64,000 nucleotides of DNA. It comes from Thermohalobacter berrensis. Its GTDB lineage: Bacteria > Bacillota > Clostridia > Tissierellales > Thermohalobacteraceae. The stretch spans positions 1 to 64,000 of the forward strand of contig NZ_MCIB01000007.1 in NCBI RefSeq assembly GCF_003609645.1. The letters are read 5' to 3'. Shown in pieces: positions 43,013-51,163 of this stretch. The notes under the pieces were generated by a model, which was given only the letters and a program-made list of their open reading frames with translations, did not search any database and had not been told where the DNA came from. Within the stretch, counting starts at the first letter, position 1. Every line of letters starts with the position of its first letter. The position numbers and the translations under genes are program-made.

Positions 43013-44554
43013 ATGAGTGAATATATACTAGAAATGCAAAACATAGTAAAAGAATTCCCGGGAGTAAGAGCATTAGATAATGTTAATTTTAAAGTAAGAA
43101 AAGGTGAGATACATGCTTTAGTAGGGGAAAACGGTGCAGGAAAATCTACATTAATGAAAATTTTAAGTGGAGTTTATCCATATGGAACCTATGAAGGCAA
43201 AATACTTATAAATGGGAAAGAACAAAGATTTAGTAATACAAAGGATAGTGAAAATGCCGGTGTAGGTATAGTTTATCAAGAACTTACTTTAGTAAAGCAA
43301 ATGAATATATGTGAAAATATATATCTAGGAAATGAATTTCAAAAGTTTGGGGTAATAAATTGGAATAAGGCTATGTCAGAGACAAAAAAGCTGTTAAAAG
43401 AGGTTGGTTTAACAGAAAGCCCAGCTACAAAAATTATTAACCTAGGAATTGGTAAACAGCAATTAGTAGAGATAGCAAAGGCTTTATCTAAAAATATAAA
43501 AATATTAATATTAGATGAACCAACAGCAGCTTTAAATGAAGATGATACAGAAAATCTATTAAAAATAATAAGAAAGTTAAAAGAAGACGGAATAAGCTGT
43601 ATTTACATTTCCCATAAGCTTAAAGAAGTTAAAGCCATTGCTGATACAATAACTATCTTAAGGGATGGAAAAACAATAGCAACCTATACTAATGATGAAA
43701 AAGTCACACAAGATAAAATAATAACAGGAATGGTAGGAAGACAAATTAATCAATTGTTTCCAAAGGAGGAACATACACCAGGGGATGTAATGTTGGAAGT
43801 GAAGGATTGGACAGTGTATAATCCTGAACTACCAGATAGAAAAATTATAGATAATGTTAGTTTTAAAGCTAGAAAAGGCGAAATCTTAGGTGTGGCAGGG
43901 TTAATGGGTTCCGGAAGAACTGAACTTATGATGAGTCTTTTTGGAGCATTTGGTATCAAGAAATCAGGCAAGGTTTATATAGATGGTGAGGAAGTTAAAA
44001 TAAAGGAACCTAGAGAAGCTATAGAAAAAGGTCTATGTTATCTCTCAGAAGACCGTAAAAAATCTGGATTAGTGTTGATGATGGATGTAAAAGAAAATAT
44101 AACACTTGCTAGCCTAAAAAAGATTTCTGGATTAATGGGAATAAATGAGAATGAAGAGATAAAAATTTCTAATCATTATGTAGATGCATTAAAAATCAAG
44201 ACACCATCTATAGAGCAAAAGACTAGAAATTTAAGTGGAGGAAACCAACAAAAAGTAGTAATAGCTAAATGGCTTATGGCAGAGCCAAAGGTTTTAATAC
44301 TAGATGAACCAACTAGAGGTATTGATGTAGGTGCTAAATATGAGATTTATAATATTATGAATGAACTAGCAGATAGGGGAGTTTGTATAATAATGATTTC
44401 TTCAGAGCTACCTGAAGTATTAGGGATGAGCGATAGAATTCTAGTAATGCATGAAGGGAAAATAACGGCAGAATTAGATTATAAAGAAGCTACTCAAGAA
44501 AAAGTAATGTATTTTGCCACTGGAAGTGGTGATTTAGAATTAGCGTCAAAGTAA
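43013..44554 (+). CDS. xylG: Sugar ABC transporter ATPase (XylG-type, two ATP-binding domains)
   Basis: 513 residues with two ABC cassettes. The first has GENGAGKST (Walker A), NLGIGKQQLVEIAKAL in place of the LSGGQ signature, and ILILDEPTAAL. The second (about 255-513) has GLMGSGRTEL as a variant Walker A, a canonical NLSGGNQQKVVIAKWL signature and VLILDEPTRGIDVG. This asymmetry is normal for RbsA/XylG proteins. Energises uptake through XylH. Confidence 0.93.
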   Translation: MSEYILEMQNIVKEFPGVRALDNVNFKVRKGEIHALVGENGAGKSTLMKILSGVYPYGTYEGKILINGKEQRFSNTKDSENAGVGIVYQELTLVKQMNICENIYLGNEFQKFGVINWNKAMSETKKLLKEVGLTESPATKIINLGIGKQQLVEIAKALSKNIKILILDEPTAALNEDDTENLLKIIRKLKEDGISCIYISHKLKEVKAIADTITILRDGKTIATYTNDEKVTQDKIITGMVGRQINQLFPKEEHTPGDVMLEVKDWTVYNPELPDRKIIDNVSFKARKGEILGVAGLMGSGRTELMMSLFGAFGIKKSGKVYIDGEEVKIKEPREAIEKGLCYLSEDRKKSGLVLMMDVKENITLASLKKISGLMGINENEEIKISNHYVDALKIKTPSIEQKTRNLSGGNQQKVVIAKWLMAEPKVLILDEPTRGIDVGAKYEIYNIMNELADRGVCIIMISSELPEVLGMSDRILVMHEGKITAELDYKEATQEKVMYFATGSGDLELASK

Positions 44555-44567
44555 AGGAGGATGTTCA

Positions 44568-45773
44568 ATGATATCCAAAGCTAAAGGTAATAATAAAGCA
44601 ATAGATATAATAAAATTTTCACTTAGAAACAATATTAGACAATATACAATGTTTATTGCTTTAATTGGTATTATGTTGATTTTTTCAGTTTTAAGCGACG
44701 TTTTTCTTACTCCAAGAAACTTGTCAATATTATTTTTACAGACAGCACATATTGCTATATTAGCATGTGGGGTAGTATTAGTTATTGTTGCTGGTCATAT
44801 TGACCTATCTATTGGAGCAGTAGTTGGACTAACAGGAGCTATAGTTGCAATATTACAAGCTAAATTTGGGCTAGGAGTTGTGCCAGCAATTATTATTACT
44901 TTAGGTGTGGGAGCCTTAATAGGAATATGGCAAGGATATTGGGTTGCATACAGAGATGTCCCAGCTTTCATTGTTACTTTAGCTGGTATGATGATATTTA
45001 ATGGTCTTTTACTTGGTATTACAAATGGAGAGACAATACCTACAAATAATACTTTTAACAAAATTGGACAAGATTATATACCTACATTATTTCTTAAAAA
45101 TTCCCCGAGAGATATGATTCCTCATGATACAACAGTTATAATCTTAATAATTGTAATAATAGGCTATCTGTGGATGGAGTTTAGAAAAAGAAAAGAAAGA
45201 ATTAGATATGGATTTGATATACTACCTAAGTCATTATTTATTGTAAAAATTAGTTTAGTAATATTACTGATAACTACTGTATTTTTAATTATGGCATTTT
45301 ACTTAGGAATACCTTATTCAATACTATTACTAATGTTAATTGGAAGTCTTTACACTTTTTTAACTACAAAAACTACTTTTGGAAGACAAGTTTATGCTAT
45401 AGGAGGAAATAGGGAAGCTGCAAAACTATCCGGTATAAATATTAGAAAAAGAACTTTATGGATATTTATATCATCTGGAATTTTAGGAGCCATCGGAGGT
45501 ATAATATATACAGCAAGAGTTGGGTCTGCAGCAGCCTCAGCAGGACAGGGAATGGAATTAGATGTTATCGCAGCTGCAATTATAGGTGGTACTAGTACTT
45601 TAGGAGGAGAAGGTACTATAGTCGGTGCTATAATTGGTGCACTAGTTATGGCTACTCTTAACAATGGTATGTTGCTTTTAGATGTAGGAACTACACAAAG
45701 ATTGATTGTAAGAGGCTTAGTTTTATTATTAGCTGTATGGGTTGATATTTCATCAAGAAAGAATAAATCTTAG
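44568..45773 (+). CDS. xylH: Sugar ABC transporter permease (XylH-type)
   Basis: 401 residues, about ten transmembrane helices. AGHIDLSIGAVVGLTGAI, the VPAFIVTLAGMMIFNGLLLG segment and the EAA-like GGNREAAKLSGINIRK loop match the RbsC/XylH family, and DVIAAAIIGGTSTLGGEGTIVGAIIGAL is the family's C-terminal signature. It is 13 bases after xylG with AAGGAGG upstream, and closes the operon. Confidence 0.93.
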   Translation: MISKAKGNNKAIDIIKFSLRNNIRQYTMFIALIGIMLIFSVLSDVFLTPRNLSILFLQTAHIAILACGVVLVIVAGHIDLSIGAVVGLTGAIVAILQAKFGLGVVPAIIITLGVGALIGIWQGYWVAYRDVPAFIVTLAGMMIFNGLLLGITNGETIPTNNTFNKIGQDYIPTLFLKNSPRDMIPHDTTVIILIIVIIGYLWMEFRKRKERIRYGFDILPKSLFIVKISLVILLITTVFLIMAFYLGIPYSILLLMLIGSLYTFLTTKTTFGRQVYAIGGNREAAKLSGINIRKRTLWIFISSGILGAIGGIIYTARVGSAAASAGQGMELDVIAAAIIGGTSTLGGEGTIVGAIIGALVMATLNNGMLLLDVGTTQRLIVRGLVLLLAVWVDISSRKNKS

Positions 45774-45795
45774 GAATTCAAAACTTTATCTTGAA

Positions 45796-45839
45796 AAATA
45801 CTCCTTGGTTAAATAAATGTATCCAAGGAGTATTTTTTT
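45796..45839 (+). terminator. Terminator of xylFGH
   Basis: AATACTCCTTGG and CCAAGGAGTATT form the stem, followed by TTTTTT. Confidence 0.93.
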
Positions 45840-45964
45840 GGTATTATTCAATAAAACTATGTTAATTTTAGTAAATCTTAGTACCAAATCTATTTACTTT
45901 ACCTAGAAAATGTAATATTTTAAAAGTAGAGTAAATAGAATAATTTATTAAAGGGAGTGATATT

Positions 45965-46138
45965 TTGAGTAAAGAAATAAAGATAATCCTAGATGAACTT
46001 AACTATACAATAGGTAAGCTAAACGAAAAAGAAAGGAAAGGGAAACAATTAAAAGAAAGTCAATATTGGTATAGAGAAGGATTAAAGACAGCTAGGGATA
46101 TAGTTTTAAAAGTAGAAAACTTAACCCAAAAAAATTAG
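45965..46138 (+). CDS. Small charged helical protein, unknown
   Basis: 57 residues from TTG 45965, 8 bases after AAGGGAGTG. Sequence MSKEIKIILDELNYTIGKLNEKERKGKQLKESQYWYREGLKTARDIV is helical and highly charged, with no membrane segment. I do not recognise a family. It lies alone between the xyl operon and the SPOR gene. The ribosome site makes it likely real. Confidence 0.6.
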   Translation: MSKEIKIILDELNYTIGKLNEKERKGKQLKESQYWYREGLKTARDIVLKVENLTQKN

Positions 46139-46219
46139 ACATTTAAATAAACAAAAAATATGTTAAAATTTTAATAGGAGTTCTATTTAATGGGGGACAG
46201 TATCTAAGGGGGGAACATA

Positions 46220-47116
46220 GTGAGACGTACTAGGAATAAAAGAAAGCTAGAGGAAAAGAAATATAAGCTTATGAATTTTTTAGCTTTTTTTGTATTTGCT
46301 CCAGCTGTTTCTATACTTTTAGGTATAGGTGTTGTAAAATATTTCATTTTACCTTATTTAGCTGATGGTGATATAATTAGTGTTGTGAAAAATAAGGAGA
46401 TTGTTAATGAGGAAAATATACAGTCAAAGGATACAAAAAGGCAAGAAAACATAGAGGAAGAAGCTAATAATGAAAATATGGACAAGTTTATGACTTTAGA
46501 GCTGAATAGACTAAATATCTATAATGTACAAGTAGGTAGTTTTAGTACTATAGATAATGCTAAAAACTTTGTTGATAATTTAAATAGAAAAGGATATGGT
46601 GCATATATTGTTAAAGATATAACTAGAAATAATGGATTTAAAGTATTTGCGGCTTCATTTTTTAATAGAGATAAAGCAGAAAAGATTTTAACTAAGATAA
46701 AAAAGGATTATTCTGATGCATATATTAAGACAATGGAATTAGGAGAAAAAAAGATAAAATATATGGAAAACGACATGGAAAATATAAAGAAAATAAAAGA
46801 ATTACTGTCAGTTGTACAAAGCGTTCATGATGATGAAACAAGTTTATGGTATGATTGTATAAATACTGGAGAAATTGGTAAAATTAAAGAACTTATCGAG
46901 AGTAATACAGTTAAAATAGACAATATTTTAAATGAAATAGAAGATAAGATTTACAGTAATGATTTACAAATTTTTATTAAGAGGATTGAGGAACAAGTAG
47001 AAAAGAGAAATAGTATAATAGATAAATTAGATGAAGGTGAAAAAGGAACTATACTAGAAAGTTATGAAGAATTTAACAAAATATTTTTTGATTATTTATA
47101 TTTTAGGGAAGAGTAG
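46220..47116 (+). CDS. SPOR-domain membrane protein
   Basis: 298 residues. One N-terminal transmembrane helix (NFLAFFVFAPAVSILLGIGVVKYFIL), an acidic linker, a SPOR domain (about 95-175: YNVQVGSFSTIDNAKNFVDNLNRKGYGAYIVKD, GFKVFAASFFNRDKAEKIL) and a helical C-terminal domain of about 110 residues. SPOR domains bind denuded septal peptidoglycan. GTG start after AAGGGGGG. It is followed after 10 bases by the DRTGG gene, so it may be cotranscribed with the signalling cluster. Confidence 0.87.
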   Translation: MRRTRNKRKLEEKKYKLMNFLAFFVFAPAVSILLGIGVVKYFILPYLADGDIISVVKNKEIVNEENIQSKDTKRQENIEEEANNENMDKFMTLELNRLNIYNVQVGSFSTIDNAKNFVDNLNRKGYGAYIVKDITRNNGFKVFAASFFNRDKAEKILTKIKKDYSDAYIKTMELGEKKIKYMENDMENIKKIKELLSVVQSVHDDETSLWYDCINTGEIGKIKELIESNTVKIDNILNEIEDKIYSNDLQIFIKRIEEQVEKRNSIIDKLDEGEKGTILESYEEFNKIFFDYLYFREE

Positions 47117-47126
47117 AGGTGATTTG

Positions 47127-47492
47127 ATGACTTTGAATGATATCAAGGGTATACTAAATGCTCAAGTATTAACTGGTGAACAATTTCTAGATAGAAAAGT
47201 TAGCTCAGCTTTTGGTTCAGATTTAATGAGTGATGTTTTAGCTTTTGTTGATAACAGCTCAGTTTTGCTTACAGGCCTTACAAATCCTCAAGTAATTAGG
47301 ACGGCTGAAATGATAGATTTATTTGCAATAATTTTTGTAAGAGGAAAAAGGCCAAGTGATGAAATTATCAAAATGGGTCAAAGAAATAATATTACTATTT
47401 TAATGACTGACTATACCCTTTATACTTCTTGTGGTAAACTTTATGAAAATGGATTAAAGGGTATAGAATTTGAAAAGGGAGTAATGACTTAG
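47127..47492 (+). CDS. DRTGG-domain protein
   Basis: 121 residues from ATG 47127 after GAGGTGAT. A stand-alone DRTGG domain (LNAQVLTGEQFLDRKVSSAFGSDLMSDVLAFVDNSSVLLTGLTNPQVIRTAEMIDLFAIIFVRGKRP), which often accompanies CBS or kinase domains and is thought to regulate them. It directly abuts the HATPase gene and is the first of two DRTGG genes around the hydrogenase-like protein. Confidence 0.9.
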   Translation: MTLNDIKGILNAQVLTGEQFLDRKVSSAFGSDLMSDVLAFVDNSSVLLTGLTNPQVIRTAEMIDLFAIIFVRGKRPSDEIIKMGQRNNITILMTDYTLYTSCGKLYENGLKGIEFEKGVMT

Positions 47493-47939
47493 ATGAATAA
47501 AAAAGATGATACAATTAAATTAGAGTATGATATTATACAGAATGACTTTGTTAGAGCAGGAGAAGCTTCAAGTAATGTGAAAAAGATACTAAAGCAATTA
47601 GGAATCGATTCGAAAATAATAAGAAGAGTTGCTATAGTAACATATGAAGCAGAAATGAATATAGTTATACATTCTTATGGTGGAAAACTTTTAGTTGAGA
47701 TATCATCTAAGAAGATTGAAATTACTGCTAAAGATAATGGCCCTGGTATAGAGGATATAGAAAAGGCAATGCAAGAAGGTTTTTCAACAGCTTCTAATGA
47801 AATAAGGGAACTTGGATTTGGTGCAGGAATGGGACTTCCAAATATGAAAAAGTGCTCAGATGTGCTAAAAATAGATTCAGAAAAAGGTAAGGGAACTACT
47901 GTTTATATGGAGATTTTTATGAAATCTAACCAAAATTAA
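47493..47939 (+). CDS. Anti-sigma-factor-type ATP-binding protein (RsbW-like HATPase)
   Basis: 148 residues, a single HATPase_c_2 domain: IIRRVAIVTYEAEMNIVIHSYGG (N box), ITAKDNGPGIEDIEKAMQEGFSTA (G1) and GFGAGMGLPNMKKCSDVL (G2). Such domains act as protein serine kinases or anti-sigma factors. Start abuts the DRTGG stop. With the next gene it may form an on/off switch. Confidence 0.88.
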   Translation: MNKKDDTIKLEYDIIQNDFVRAGEASSNVKKILKQLGIDSKIIRRVAIVTYEAEMNIVIHSYGGKLLVEISSKKIEITAKDNGPGIEDIEKAMQEGFSTASNEIRELGFGAGMGLPNMKKCSDVLKIDSEKGKGTTVYMEIFMKSNQN

Positions 47940-47959
47940 GAGATTAGTAGGTGATAACT

Positions 47960-49225
47960 ATGAAAGAATATTTTCATTCTGTTATCCTTGATGAGACTAA
48001 ATGTAATGGATGCACTAACTGTATGAGGAGATGTCCTACTGAGGCAATTAGAATAAAAGATAAAAAAGCACATATCATCAAGGAAAGATGTATTGATTGT
48101 GGAGAATGTATAAGAGTCTGTCCTTATTATGCTCAAAATTCTGCAACAGATGATTTAAATAAGCTTAAAGAATATAAATTTAATATTGCTATTGTACCAT
48201 TTTCTATGTACGGACAGTTTTCTTCTGATTTAGATATGGATAAAATCTTTCAAGGAATAAAATCTTTAGGATTTGATTACGTTTATGATGAAGCTCATGC
48301 AGCAGATATAGCTACAATATCAATCAAACAGGAAATTAAGAAAACAGATTTACCAAAGCCAATTATTTCTTCATTATGTCCTGCTGTATTAAGACTAATT
48401 CAGATTAATTTTCCTTCATTAATTGATAATATAATTAGGATTGAGTCTCCTATGGAAATTGCCGGAAGACTAGCAAAGAAAAAAGTTATGGATGAATATA
48501 ATCTTGACTCAGATGAAGTAGGTGTTTTTTATTTAACACACTGCCCAGCAAAAGTTACAAGTATAAAAAATCCTATAGGAATAAAAAATTCTTATATTGA
48601 TGGAGCAATTGCTATAAAAAGAATTTATGGAGATATTTTAAGAAATGCAACTACAGTTAAAAAAGTAGAAAGCTTTTCTAAAGGTTCTTCCCTTGGAATA
48701 GGTTGGGCAAAAGTAGGTGGTCAAAGTGAAGCCTTAGGTATAGAAAATTATATTGCTGTTGATGGTATTGAAAACGTTATTAAAGTTTTGGAGGAAGCAG
48801 AACTTGGAAAATTAGATAATATAGATTATATAGAAGCAATGGCGTGTGTTGGAGGTTGTGTTGGTGGGCCTTTAACTGTCGAAAACCCTTTCATAGCTAA
48901 AAGTAGAATTAGAAGAACTATAGAAGAAAAAAGTAAAATAATGAGGGTTAATGAAGAAGAGATTTTAAATCTATATAAAGAAGGTATTTTTAGCTTAACA
49001 GAAGAGATTGAAGCAAAGGGAATTATGAAATTAGATGAGGATATTAAAATGGCTATCAGAAAAATAGAAAAGATTAAACAGATTACAGATTCATTACCAG
49101 GGCTTGATTGTGGTTCCTGTGGAGCGCCTACTTGTAGAGCACTTGCAGAAGATATTGTTTTAGGGTATGCTACTATTGACAATTGTGTTTTTAGAATGAA
49201 TAAAAGTACGAATATATCAAAATAA
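47960..49225 (+). CDS. [FeFe]-hydrogenase-like sensory protein
   Basis: 421 residues from ATG 47960 after AGGTGAT. Two N-terminal 4Fe-4S motifs (C15xxC18xxC21xxxC25 and C44xxC47xxC50xxxC54), an H-cluster domain with C140 (ISSLCPAV), C195 (THCPAK) and C296/C300 (AMACVGGCVGG), and a C-terminal Fe-S domain (C384, C387, C392, C409). All four H-cluster ligands are kept. The adjacent position used for proton transfer in catalytic enzymes is Leu139, not cysteine. With HATPase and DRTGG neighbours it fits the putative sensory hydrogenase groups. Confidence 0.9.
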   Translation: MKEYFHSVILDETKCNGCTNCMRRCPTEAIRIKDKKAHIIKERCIDCGECIRVCPYYAQNSATDDLNKLKEYKFNIAIVPFSMYGQFSSDLDMDKIFQGIKSLGFDYVYDEAHAADIATISIKQEIKKTDLPKPIISSLCPAVLRLIQINFPSLIDNIIRIESPMEIAGRLAKKKVMDEYNLDSDEVGVFYLTHCPAKVTSIKNPIGIKNSYIDGAIAIKRIYGDILRNATTVKKVESFSKGSSLGIGWAKVGGQSEALGIENYIAVDGIENVIKVLEEAELGKLDNIDYIEAMACVGGCVGGPLTVENPFIAKSRIRRTIEEKSKIMRVNEEEILNLYKEGIFSLTEEIEAKGIMKLDEDIKMAIRKIEKIKQITDSLPGLDCGSCGAPTCRALAEDIVLGYATIDNCVFRMNKSTNISK

Positions 49226-49242
49226 TTTGGGGGTATTGTATT

Positions 49243-49572
49243 ATGAAATTAACAAAGATTATTGATGAACTAAATGCAACAGTAGTTGTTGAACCTAAAG
49301 ATGAAACTGAAGTTGAAGGTGTATATATAGGTGATTTATTAAGTCTTGTTATGGCAAAGGCTCAGGAAAATGATATATGGATAACAATACAGACACACAT
49401 AAATATAGTAGCAGTAGCTACACTAGTTAATCTTTCTGCAATAGTTATTGCTGAGGGAATGGATGTAGATGAAGATACTATAAAAAAGGCAAAGGAAGAA
49501 AACATTCCAATATTAAAATCAGAATTAAGTGCTTATGAAATTGCTTGTAAATTATGTAGATTAGGTGTATAG
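49243..49572 (+). CDS. DRTGG-domain protein (second copy)
   Basis: 109 residues, a single DRTGG-like domain (DELNATVVVEPKDETEVEGVYIGDLLSLVMAKAQENDIWITIQTHINIVAVATLVNLSAIVIAEGMDVDED). It is only distantly similar to the DRTGG protein at 47127, so not a recent duplicate. GGGGGTA lies upstream and the PHP gene starts 1 base after it. Confidence 0.85.
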   Translation: MKLTKIIDELNATVVVEPKDETEVEGVYIGDLLSLVMAKAQENDIWITIQTHINIVAVATLVNLSAIVIAEGMDVDEDTIKKAKEENIPILKSELSAYEIACKLCRLGV

Positions 49573-49573
49573 A

Positions 49574-50299
49574 ATGAAATTGAGTATAGATTTGCATATC
49601 CATTCAGCATTATCACCATGTGGAGATAATGAAATGACTCCTAATAATATTGTAAATATGGCCTATTTAAAAGGACTAGATGTAATAGCAGTAACTGATC
49701 ACAATACAATGTTGAATGCAAAACCTGTAATGGAATTAGGGAAAGAGAAAAATATTCTTGTTATTCCAGGAATAGAAGTTACAACCAAAGAAGAAGTTCA
49801 TGTGTTATGTTATTTCAAAGAATTAAAATCAGGGATGAAATTTCAAGATATTATTTATGACAATCTTCCTAATGTGAAAAATAATACTGAAGTATTTGGA
49901 AAACAGTTAATTTTCAATAAAAAGGATAAAGTAATAGGAGAGGTTAATAAACTTTTAATAAATAGTACTAACTTTTCATTATCTGAGATAAGAGATTTAG
50001 CTATAAAATATGGTGGAGTAGTTGTACCTGCACATATAGATAAAAAAGCCTATAGTATAATATCAGTATTAGGTTTTATGCCAGATAATTTAAAGTTTAA
50101 TACAGTTGAAATTTCAGTTAACCAAGATTATAGCTTATTGGACAAGTTTATAGATATAGGTAACTATAATGTTATAGTAAATTCAGATGCCCATTATTTA
50201 GGTGATATTAATGAGAGGATATCATTTATTGATGTTAAGGATAAAACTATTGGGTCAGTAATTAGCTATTTAGTCAAAAAACGGAGGAATAAAGTATGA
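49574..50299 (+). CDS. PHP-domain phosphoesterase
   Basis: 241 residues from ATG 49574. The N-terminal IDLHIHSALSPCGDNEMTP, VTDHNTMLN, PGIEVTTKEEVHVLC and PAHIDKKAYS motifs supply the metal ligands of the PHP fold, with a NSDAHYLGD end. PHP enzymes remove phosphates from nucleotides or other small molecules. Next to an HATPase kinase-like gene it could be the phosphatase arm of the pathway; this is a guess from position. Confidence 0.9.
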   Translation: MKLSIDLHIHSALSPCGDNEMTPNNIVNMAYLKGLDVIAVTDHNTMLNAKPVMELGKEKNILVIPGIEVTTKEEVHVLCYFKELKSGMKFQDIIYDNLPNVKNNTEVFGKQLIFNKKDKVIGEVNKLLINSTNFSLSEIRDLAIKYGGVVVPAHIDKKAYSIISVLGFMPDNLKFNTVEISVNQDYSLLDKFIDIGNYNVIVNSDAHYLGDINERISFIDVKDKTIGSVISYLVKKRRNKV

Positions 50300-50841
50300 A
50301 GGAATTATCATTGCATATACTTGACCTTGCACAAAATTCTTTAAAAGCTGATGCAAATAAAGTTATTATTACTATTGTAGAAGATTTAGAAAAAAATAAA
50401 TTTATAATTGAAATAGAAGATGATGGTAAGGGAATGGATAAAGAATTATTAAAAATTGCAGATGATCCTTTTTTTACAACTAGAAAAACAAGAAAGGTAG
50501 GCTTAGGTCTATCTCTTATGAAAGCTACTGCTGAAAGATGTGACGGAAACTTTAAAATAGAATCAAAGAAAAATAAAGGTACTAAGGTATTATGTAGTTT
50601 AAAGCATGATCATATTGATAGGCCACCATTAGGGAATATTGGAGAAACAATAATGATACTGTTAAATAATGAACAAAGTGTAGAGATTTTTTATAGACAC
50701 TATTATAATAAAAAGAGTTTTACTTTTAATACTTTAGAAGTAAAAGAAATGTTGAAAGATGTCGATATTAGAACTAATGAAGTGTTATTATGGATAAAAG
50801 ATTATATAAATGAAAACATAAAAAATCTTTATACTGTGTAA
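50296..50841 (+). CDS. HATPase-domain ATP-binding protein
   Basis: 181 residues overlapping the PHP gene by 4 bases (ATGA). One HATPase_c domain (LHILDLAQNSLKADANKVIITIVED, IEIEDDGKGMDKELLKIADDPFFTTRKTRKVGLGLSLMKATAERCDG), followed by about 70 residues without a named domain. No phospho-acceptor histidine box is seen, so it would need a partner. Last gene of the cluster. Confidence 0.87.
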   Translation: MKELSLHILDLAQNSLKADANKVIITIVEDLEKNKFIIEIEDDGKGMDKELLKIADDPFFTTRKTRKVGLGLSLMKATAERCDGNFKIESKKNKGTKVLCSLKHDHIDRPPLGNIGETIMILLNNEQSVEIFYRHYYNKKSFTFNTLEVKEMLKDVDIRTNEVLLWIKDYINENIKNLYTV

Positions 50842-50867
50842 AATTCTTTGATAAAAAAATAATAATC

Positions 50868-50940
50868 TGTACAATTCAACACAAAAATGTTATAATTGGA
50901 TTCAGAAAAAATAAAATAGGAACCCTTATGTCGGGTTCCT
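50868..50940 (+). promoter_or_regulatory. Promoter and hairpin upstream of rnf
   Basis: TGTACA (50868-50873) and TATAAT (50891-50896) are spaced 17 bases. About 16 bases after the start, AGGAACCC (50918-50925) and GGGTTCCT (50933-50940) form an 8-base hairpin; no T-run follows. The rest of the 322-base gap (50842-51163) is A/T rich, with a TTGTATACAA palindrome at 51106-51115. A long leader of about 260 bases would precede rnfC. Confidence 0.6.
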
Positions 50941-51163
50941 AAAATTTTGTCTAATATTGTCGGTGGAAAAACGTTTTACCAATGTCGAATTTTTATTTAA
51001 GGGAAAATATTGGACAAGTTTTGTAGATTTAGTCATATCTTAAAGTCTACTTTAATATTTATTTTATAGAATTTATAGTTTGGCTATTTATTTTTTTCTA
51101 GCATCTTGTATACAAAATTATTATTAATTAACTTTAAATCTTATAAATAAGAGGTGAAGTGAA

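Noticed and set aside
51106-51115. Rex operator before rnf
   Set aside because: TTGTATACAA is palindromic but lacks the TTGTTAA-N4-TTAACAA spacing of Rex sites.
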